Assembly: GCA_009777485.1 (NCBI GenBank)
Contig: WRLT01000001.1
Coordinates: 62,001 to 126,000, forward strand
Reading direction: 5' to 3'
From: Bacillota bacterium
GTDB lineage: Bacteria > Bacillota > Clostridia > Christensenellales > Pumilibacteraceae
DNA length: 64,000 nucleotides
A program made the position numbers and the translations under genes. Shown here piece by piece: positions 58,003-64,000 of this stretch. The notes below the pieces were generated by a model. The model saw nothing but the letters and a program-made list of their open reading frames with translations. It was not told where the DNA came from and searched no databases. The number at the start of each line of letters is the position of its first letter. Position 1 is the stretch's first letter.

Positions 58003-58716
58003 TTACCGCCCCTTTAATAATTGCTTTTTCATAAGCGCAAAAAGTTCCTCTTGTGTAATTATCTTCGCATTTTTGTTCTTGATACGCTTAGGCGGCTTAC
58101 CGCTACATTCAACAAATTCGGCATAGATATAATCGTATAAAGCGTCTTTCGTTGTAATGTCAAATACTTTGCCGTTTATTGTGAACTTTTTACAATCTTC
58201 ATAGAGCCAGTATTCGAACGTCTCATAAAAATCAAAGGTGTTTTTTATCATTAGCATAAGTGCAGAATGATATTTATCTTCTATGACAATATAATTACTT
58301 TCAGCATAATCCTCAAAGGCTTTTGCCAGTTTTTGATTTATTATGCTCTGTTCTTCGTTCAGTCGTATAATTTCAAAAAATAACTCTCTGCTTATCTTTT
58401 TGGGCTCATAAGGATACTCGCCCACTAAGTAATCGTACAATTTTTCAGGTGTGTCTAAAATAATTTTGTCGGCCCCCTCAAAAATCTCGTAATTCATATT
58501 CTCAAACTCAAACCAATTCATAAATTCGTCAGGGTCAAATGTTGCCTTTGCGAGCATCAAAATAGCCTCTAAGTTTTTATTGTCGTTTATGTGAACCATC
58601 CCGTCAAAGCAATCGGAAATAACCGACGACAGCGCAATTTCTTTCTTATGCTGCACGGAAATATAATTCATTATTTTAAGAAACGCTTCTTTGCTAATCT
58701 TTCTCTTTCCTCGCAA
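58003..58716 (-). CDS. Hypothetical protein made of two internal repeats, 237 residues
   Basis: Not recognised. Residues about 7-105 and 107-202 are diverged copies of one ~100-residue module: ISKEAFLKIM/ISRELFFEII, LEAILMLAKATFD/HSALMLMIKNTFD, EKLYDYLVGEY/DALYDYIYAEF. A basic linker and a short helix follow. The start is TTG (weakly supported). It sits between gajB (25 nt) and the metallophosphoesterase (4 nt), suggesting a shared transcript. Confidence 0.65.
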   Translation of the reverse strand: MRGKRKISKEAFLKIMNYISVQHKKEIALSSVISDCFDGMVHINDNKNLEAILMLAKATFDPDEFMNWFEFENMNYEIFEGADKIILDTPEKLYDYLVGEYPYEPKKISRELFFEIIRLNEEQSIINQKLAKAFEDYAESNYIVIEDKYHSALMLMIKNTFDFYETFEYWLYEDCKKFTINGKVFDITTKDALYDYIYAEFVECSGKPPKRIKNKNAKIITQEELFALMKKQLLKGR

Positions 58717-58741
58717 ATCATTTAACTATTCAACATCGTCT

Positions 58742-60508
58742 TCATTGAATTGTGATATGCTCCCACAAATTTTGCGGAAAGCGCGTTAAATCGTTTGTAG
58801 ATTTATATTGCACAGCAATGGCTAACAATTTTCGAGGACGGGTCATTGCCACATACGCAATCCTCATCAATTCGTTATTCAGAGCGTCAGAGAATAGTTT
58901 TGATGCAGTTAGTGTATTTGCCCCTCCTTTCGCCTTATCAACTACCAACAAGACTGCATCGTATGTTTCGCCTTTGACTCCGTGAACAGAAGATACTGTG
59001 ATATGCTTTTTTGCTTTCTTCTCAAAATATATCTTTAGCGGGCGGTCAAGAAATTCGCTACTAAACGCATTACCAATCTTCATCCTTACTTTCGTTTTGA
59101 TTATATCTTCGAGCTTCAACCCGTTTCTCATAATTAGTACGCCTTCTTTTAAAAGCCCACTTAATCGAGCTATTAAATCCTGTCGCCATTTCTTGACTGG
59201 CTCATCTGCCGCTGGAAGAATCGACAAGACAGAAATCACTCGTCGTTTCCACTCACACAAATCCTCTGCTTTTTCAACTGCGGCTAAAATTTCATCTTTT
59301 GTCATTTCTTTTGCGCCGCCGACAAACATTTCAAATAAGGCTTTTTCGCATAGCGCAAAGGCTTCCTTTCGTGATGCACAATGCCAATTGTAAGTAGCAC
59401 GAGCGAACCATTCAGTAATTGAATGTTGCCACAAATCAGAAATATCCGTTGAATCGTGTATTCTTTGGCGCGTGAGTTGAGCAACCTTATCGCTACTAAA
59501 TTCCACACCTTCCGCTTCACATATAGTCCTAAATGCTGTTGCCGCTCCCTCAAAGTTATTACTTTTTACTTGAAACAATATGGGTTTGCGCACATAGTCT
59601 TTGTCGCGACCAGAAGCAACCATAGTCACCGCTTTCGCTGTTTGCGTAAATGAAAACAACGAAGTCGCATTACAAATATGTTGTGAACTCCGAAAATTTT
59701 CCGTCAACATTAAATTGCTCCATTGCGTATCGTTCATTTTTTGCTCAAAATGTTCGGGTGTCGCATCACGCCATTCGTAAATAGATTGGTCAGGGTCACC
59801 GACAAGAATCAGCGTGATTAGTCCATTCGCTACAAGTAAATCAAGGATTTCCATTTGTTCGCGAGAAGTATCTTGTGCTTCATCTACGATAATTATGGGA
59901 AAGCGATGCGCAACCATTTTTGCTATATCGGGATATTGTCTAAGCAACCTTAGTGATAGCGCAGGAACTTCTCTTTGCGTAACTAATCCATTCTTAATCA
60001 TAGCTTTCTTATAATTTACGCATGGTCTGTTCGTCGTAATTACGCAATCAATCTCTTTGCCGTTTTTAAGTAACCCTGTATCAGACCAATGAAAAATATC
60101 AAGATTTTGTGCGCAAAACTTATAGCATTCTCTCTGCCATTGATTAGAACTTGTTGTGTTGTGAAATAGGATTTTAGGTCGCTTTCTTTGAGCAGGGTCG
60201 CTCTGCATTAGATAGCCAAACCTTAAAAAAATAAAATTATCTATAAAACTGTCTAATGTTCCAATAAAATGCGGATAGCCTACAACCGAGCAATTCCCCG
60301 TCTGCTCGCTCGTTTGTCGCAATACTTCCTCGCTCGCAACATTTGTAAACGAAAGAACAGCAACTCCTCTGTGCGGATGTTGCCAATCTGCAAGGTACTT
60401 TAATAGCTTCTTACCAACAATATATGTTTTGCCGCTACCGGGACAAGCGCACAATGTAACTTTCCCTTCTGCGTCCAAAAATGCTTGCTGCTCAGTCGTT
60501 GGTTGCAA
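58742..60508 (-). CDS. gajB: UvrD-like helicase, Gabija GajB-like
   Basis: 588 residues, SF1A helicase: Walker A CPGSGKT at 22-28, VDEAQD box, GDPDQSIYEWRDA, the VHGVKGETYDAV motif and YVAMTRPRKLL near the end. It overlaps gajA by 17 nt. Gabija consists of an OLD-type nuclease-ATPase (GajA) followed by a UvrD-like helicase (GajB) and degrades or nicks phage DNA when nucleotides are depleted. Order, overlap and domains match; identity to characterised GajB cannot be measured here. Confidence 0.8.
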   Translation of the reverse strand: MQPTTEQQAFLDAEGKVTLCACPGSGKTYIVGKKLLKYLADWQHPHRGVAVLSFTNVASEEVLRQTSEQTGNCSVVGYPHFIGTLDSFIDNFIFLRFGYLMQSDPAQRKRPKILFHNTTSSNQWQRECYKFCAQNLDIFHWSDTGLLKNGKEIDCVITTNRPCVNYKKAMIKNGLVTQREVPALSLRLLRQYPDIAKMVAHRFPIIIVDEAQDTSREQMEILDLLVANGLITLILVGDPDQSIYEWRDATPEHFEQKMNDTQWSNLMLTENFRSSQHICNATSLFSFTQTAKAVTMVASGRDKDYVRKPILFQVKSNNFEGAATAFRTICEAEGVEFSSDKVAQLTRQRIHDSTDISDLWQHSITEWFARATYNWHCASRKEAFALCEKALFEMFVGGAKEMTKDEILAAVEKAEDLCEWKRRVISVLSILPAADEPVKKWRQDLIARLSGLLKEGVLIMRNGLKLEDIIKTKVRMKIGNAFSSEFLDRPLKIYFEKKAKKHITVSSVHGVKGETYDAVLLVVDKAKGGANTLTASKLFSDALNNELMRIAYVAMTRPRKLLAIAVQYKSTNDLTRFPQNLWEHITIQ

Positions 60509-62519
60509 TATCCGCCTCCTTTGTTACAAAGTATATAGCCTCTTTAATTTTTGTTGGGGTTTCAAATGACGCGTCTGCTGTCGTTTCAACATAGTCGCCA
60601 ACTGCATTTTTCTCATAAATCAATTTGTTTTCTATCCGTCGAACCAAAGCCTGCATTATTGAAGCCTTTATCTTGCTTCTATAAGAAATGTAAAGCCAAA
60701 GACATGCTGCTTTTTGTTCAATATTCGATAATGCAAAAATATAGTCGTAAAGCGTTTTTCCTGCTTCTGGCATGACATCAATTATCGCACTCAAAATGTA
60801 TGGAACATTATCTATATGTGATGCCAACACATATTCAAGTGTTTTAGCTATTCCGCATAGTTTGATGTGTGATGCGTTGCAAAGTGTTTCGATGCCTGCA
60901 AACCGTTCACTTGGCGCGCCTCCTGAAAGCCTACTTACGACATCAGCTATGTTGGGGTCATCATAATCACGCTCCGTAGAAATGTATGATGCCACTTCGG
61001 TTTTTTTCGTACACCTATCGTCATCAGTAATAATCGCCGCCCTTATCGTTTTTCGCCCCGCATCATTCGCAAAGGTAATCAAATTTGCAAACGGCTTGAA
61101 TGATACACCGTCAATATTAACAATCTCAACAGCAAAACGGTCAAGATTGCGCCCCAACAGCTTAGCAAGCTCGGGCAACAGTAACGCCTCGCTTATCCCT
61201 TCAACAAACAAAATTCCCTTCGCAAAAAGCATTTGTGATTTCGTAACATCCAAGAACTTTTCAAGATATGAGCGGTCTGCGTCATCAAGATTGTTTTCGG
61301 ATAATGAAAGGCAATCAACCCTATGATAACCGTCAAACAACAAAACGAGATTATCAATACCTATGCGCGAAACCAATGTCGGCGAATGTGACGTGTATAT
61401 TGCTTGGACTTTTTCACTATCTGAATTTTCAACGAAAAACCGATGCGCTAATTCTTGCAACTGCGGATGCAAATGCGCCTCGGGTTCTTCAACTAACAAC
61501 ACATTGAATAGCGTATCGGGAGCGGTTTTAACTATATCGCCTAAAACAACAGCCATAAATAACAGATTGTTGTAACCGAGTCCATTTTGGCTGATTTCAA
61601 ATGTTTTCCCAAGTTCGCGTTCAATAGCCTGCATTACTGTCGCGCTCAAAACTTTCGACTCTATCGTTTCCGTTTCAATGTATACCCCTTCATCTGTTTC
61701 ATCCGTATGCGTTTTCCATTCGTCAGTAGAAAACGCATTCTTTATTTCCCTGAAAACGGCATTCGTTTTTTCCAAATAGAGATACCTTGGCTTGAACCAC
61801 GCACGCAAAGATGCCGCTATTGTTTCAAATCGCGGTTCAATCAATCCAATTCCAATTCTTTGACTTAGAACTTCGCGTTCTATTCTCGACAAGTTCTCGT
61901 TAATAATTCCACCGACCTGCTTTACTGAGTCGTCGTCGGCAATTCTCTTGTTTGCTTCTCTTAAATTCGCAACAAGGCTTTCCTGCGCTGCATCCGTTGC
62001 TGTAATCGACGAAAAAAGTGTCCCTAACTTGCCAGCGCGAGATGGTTTTAGCTCGCTACTCGCATCTCTCAATGCTCCAAAATATGAAATCTGTATAGCA
62101 TCTAATGTATCAGCCGAAAGTGTGTTCCCTCGCACTGACCCGCCCCACGCCTCATACTTAATCCTTTCTCCGCCGCCGCTCGCTGGCACTGTATAAAATC
62201 GTATATGAAACTCACCTTTTGTATTGTCTTCGGGTGTCCATATCTCAAAAAAATCAGTATGAATTTCGTCAAAATGAATATCAATCTGTGCCTCATTTGC
62301 GCGTTTGCCTGCCTTGTCAATGTGAAAATCAGAAAGTGAAAAATATATGTCCTTCTTATATGTTGACACAGAAAATGCCAACCGAAGCGCATCAATAAAA
62401 GCCGACTTGCCGCTGTTGTTTTCGCCAATTATGGCGTTTACGCCTTTTTTAAGTTTAGCCGTAATCCCGATAGCATCAAAAACACGAAAGTTTTTGATTT
62501 CAACTTTTGATATATACAT
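60492..62519 (-). CDS. gajA: OLD-family ATPase-TOPRIM nuclease, Gabija GajA-like
   Basis: 675 residues. SMC/ABC-type ATPase half: Walker A GENNSGKS at 32-39, signature region near 310-320, Walker B LLVEEPEAH at 341-349 and switch His378. TOPRIM half: FVEGISEALLL with Glu440 and the acidic IITDDDR (Asp499-501). Somewhat longer than the first described GajA. GGAAGG is a few bases upstream of the ATG, 12 nt after the preceding helicase gene. With gajB it forms the core of a probable anti-phage system. Confidence 0.82.
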   Translation of the reverse strand: MYISKVEIKNFRVFDAIGITAKLKKGVNAIIGENNSGKSAFIDALRLAFSVSTYKKDIYFSLSDFHIDKAGKRANEAQIDIHFDEIHTDFFEIWTPEDNTKGEFHIRFYTVPASGGGERIKYEAWGGSVRGNTLSADTLDAIQISYFGALRDASSELKPSRAGKLGTLFSSITATDAAQESLVANLREANKRIADDDSVKQVGGIINENLSRIEREVLSQRIGIGLIEPRFETIAASLRAWFKPRYLYLEKTNAVFREIKNAFSTDEWKTHTDETDEGVYIETETIESKVLSATVMQAIERELGKTFEISQNGLGYNNLLFMAVVLGDIVKTAPDTLFNVLLVEEPEAHLHPQLQELAHRFFVENSDSEKVQAIYTSHSPTLVSRIGIDNLVLLFDGYHRVDCLSLSENNLDDADRSYLEKFLDVTKSQMLFAKGILFVEGISEALLLPELAKLLGRNLDRFAVEIVNIDGVSFKPFANLITFANDAGRKTIRAAIITDDDRCTKKTEVASYISTERDYDDPNIADVVSRLSGGAPSERFAGIETLCNASHIKLCGIAKTLEYVLASHIDNVPYILSAIIDVMPEAGKTLYDYIFALSNIEQKAACLWLYISYRSKIKASIMQALVRRIENKLIYEKNAVGDYVETTADASFETPTKIKEAIYFVTKEADIATND

Positions 62520-62531
62520 AGTTCTTCCTTC

Positions 62532-64000
62532 CTAGTCAAGCAGAACAACCTGCCCGATGTATCCTTCTTCTTGTTGGAAGAATACCCCTGCGGCGTTCCA
62601 TTGCTCTTTTGTGATTTTTTTGTCGGTCATTTCTCGAATAGGTGTCGGGGAAACGATGACCGAATTGAGTATTATGTTTTTGTCGCCGAGTCGCGCTTCG
62701 ATTTCCTTAATTGTCTTGTGCAAGCCGACCTTTGAGCTGTTTATGCTTTCGTTGCGCATTCCGTGCGGGTCAACAAAGGTGATGTATTGTTTGCCGCCGT
62801 GAATCCGCCACATTATGAAGTCGGGATAAAAGCCGCCGTCTTCAAAGAAGCCTATGCCCTTCTTTGACTTGTTGCGGATGAGGTAAATATCCTGCCCGCT
62901 AAACTCGGCGGAATGCGTTTCGATATACTTCTTTAAGTCGCGGACAAAATCCCTCTCGCTCTCGTTAAGCGCGACAGGCGAAATCTCAATCGTCGTGTTG
63001 CGCTTTGCAAGATAAAGGAACGGCGAGTATAAGAGATTTGAAAGCCCGTGAAACTCAAAATCATTCTTTATGCCGTCGAGCGTAAATGCCTGACGATTGC
63101 GCCGCGCATCAGCAAGATTATCTCTAAGATGCTTAATGAAGCCGACCATTTCGTCGTCGTCCTGCCCGTCCTCAATCGTAACGACATACTCGTCAATCAT
63201 ATTGCTCTGCTCGAATGCGCTCTCACCATCCAACAGTTCATAAGTCAAAAGCGGAGTTTCCCAGTTCTTTTTCGCGCCTGTGTATATCCTGTCGCAGTAT
63301 TCTTTAAGAAGCGCAACGCTTATCTTTTCAAATCGCGCTATGTCGCTCAAACTCCTAAACTGTGCGTCGCCTTCGGGAATGAGTAGCCTATACCAATCAT
63401 TTCTTGAAAGCAACTCCTTTATATCGGCTTTTGAGATATTGAAGTTATACCTTGCCTTTTCGTTCTTGTACCGAACAAGCTCAAAAAAGATTTTCTCGTA
63501 ATCCAAGAACGGCAAGCATTCCTTTGGCAGATGACCGACACTCTTTGTTACATCGCCCAATGCCCGCGTCCTCGAAGTCTCAAACTGAACCTTGCCGTAG
63601 CAATCAAGTTCCACAATCCCCGAAAACGACGCTGTTTTAAGCGACGGCTTTGGCGCATCCTTTTTGTAATCCACATCGTCTTTAAGTTTCAGCGCATATA
63701 ACTTCGCCCGCTTATATTTGTAGTTCATAATCGCGGGCAGCTTGATAATATACGGCGCACCACGCTCGGTCGGAACGCCTTCTTTTTCTAAATACTCCTT
63801 AAACTGCTTCATATAGTCGGCGCGGATGCCGAAAATATTCAGTGTTTCCAAAATCTGAATAAAGCGCGGTATAGTCAAATCGCTTCTATCCTTAATCAAA
63901 GCTCCGCTGCGCTTCAAGCTCATATCATAGCCTTTGAGCCTAACCCCGCGCCCGAACAACTGAATAATTTCGCTGCCTTCTGAGCGTCCGACATTCATAA
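62532..64000 (-). CDS. SF2 helicase with a C-terminal nuclease-like domain, 5' part beyond the window
   Basis: The visible 489 residues begin just before helicase motif VI (QLFGRGVRLKG), so most of the helicase lies to the right of the window. The end carries GGFYPDFIMW followed by YITFVDPHG, the layout of PD-(D/E)xK nucleases with Asp-Pro-His where Glu-x-Lys is usual. The type is close to the Res subunits of type III restriction enzymes and related defence helicases. It lies 12 nt before gajA and is probably cotranscribed. A methylase partner, if any, would be outside the window. Confidence 0.75.
   Translation of the reverse strand, partial: MNVGRSEGSEIIQLFGRGVRLKGYDMSLKRSGALIKDRSDLTIPRFIQILETLNIFGIRADYMKQFKEYLEKEGVPTERGAPYIIKLPAIMNYKYKRAKLYALKLKDDVDYKKDAPKPSLKTASFSGIVELDCYGKVQFETSRTRALGDVTKSVGHLPKECLPFLDYEKIFFELVRYKNEKARYNFNISKADIKELLSRNDWYRLLIPEGDAQFRSLSDIARFEKISVALLKEYCDRIYTGAKKNWETPLLTYELLDGESAFEQSNMIDEYVVTIEDGQDDDEMVGFIKHLRDNLADARRNRQAFTLDGIKNDFEFHGLSNLLYSPFLYLAKRNTTIEISPVALNESERDFVRDLKKYIETHSAEFSGQDIYLIRNKSKKGIGFFEDGGFYPDFIMWRIHGGKQYITFVDPHGMRNESINSSKVGLHKTIKEIEARLGDKNIILNSVIVSPTPIREMTDKKITKEQWNAAGVFFQQEEGYIGQVVLLD

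Noticed and set aside
62532-64000. Complete gene starting at the ATG at 63998
   Set aside because: Helicase motif VI appears 13 residues later, so the motifs that must precede it lie outside the window; the ATG is an internal Met.

Overview
The window looks like a chromosomal segment of an anaerobic, Clostridia-type Firmicute, with mid-range GC and Gram-positive-style sigma-A promoters (TTGACA/TATAAT) and AGGAGG ribosome sites. The evidence is a six-subunit Rnf ferredoxin:NAD+ oxidoreductase with the usual Firmicute companions (ApbE, a NusG_II-domain protein, a Gx transporter), the ywlC-ywlE-rpiB gene order of Bacillus, a tilS-hpt pair, topA-dprA-comM, and many Cys-anchored lipoproteins with no outer-membrane genes. 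A species name cannot be given from the sequence alone.

Layout. 1-5.5 kb: a partial, motif-degenerate ABC ATPase, then an arginine operon argC-argB-argD-argF ending in a GNAT acetyltransferase, behind a promoter that contains a good ARG-box. 5.5-7.2 kb: a small accessory patch with an XRE repressor/divergent-peptide switch carrying twin operators, a truncated KilA-N gene with a 76-bp repeat scar, and two long palindromic elements. 7.2-12 kb: phosphohexomutase-transketolase-yfbR operon and an autoregulated marR. 12-17.4 kb: nadE (amidase half without its catalytic residues), two small AT-rich membrane proteins, then rsmI, hpt and tilS. 17.4-23 kb: topA, dprA, comM. 23-33.6 kb: surface and accessory genes (a GT-C-type membrane protein, lipoproteins, a GH5 glycosidase, small membrane proteins, tRNA-Arg(CCU)). 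33.8-36.9 kb: rpiB, ywlE, tsaC and two membrane proteins. 37-43 kb: large secreted proteins (a beta-helix lipoprotein and a BspA-type leucine-rich-repeat lipoprotein). 42.8-51.2 kb: the Rnf region, in two transcription units, with an extra RnfG-like lipoprotein fused to an Ig-like domain. 51.5-64 kb: a defence/mobile island with a very AT-rich helicase-nuclease, a lone IS21-type IstA, a metallophosphoesterase, a protein with two internal repeats, a Gabija-like gajA-gajB pair and the 3' part of another SF2 helicase-nuclease.

How the parts connect. The arginine genes convert N-acetylglutamate to citrulline under probable ArgR control. argJ is absent, and the terminal GNAT gene is a candidate for supplying N-acetylglutamate. 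The Rnf complex couples ferredoxin oxidation to NAD+ reduction and ion pumping. ApbE attaches FMN covalently to RnfG and RnfD, and probably to the Ig-fused RnfG paralogue.

The most unusual signals are: (i) two families of long palindromes, one whose arms differ between copies yet stay perfectly self-complementary, the other a 161/162-bp element lying directly after stop codons; (ii) at least six genes whose ATG sits 6-8 nt behind a strong -10 box with no ribosome site, which suggests leaderless mRNAs; (iii) the RnfG-like Ig lipoprotein coupled to rnfB; (iv) enzymes with changed signature residues (NadE, YfbR, RsmI, the ABC ATPase); (v) arrays of short hairpins joined by constant linkers.
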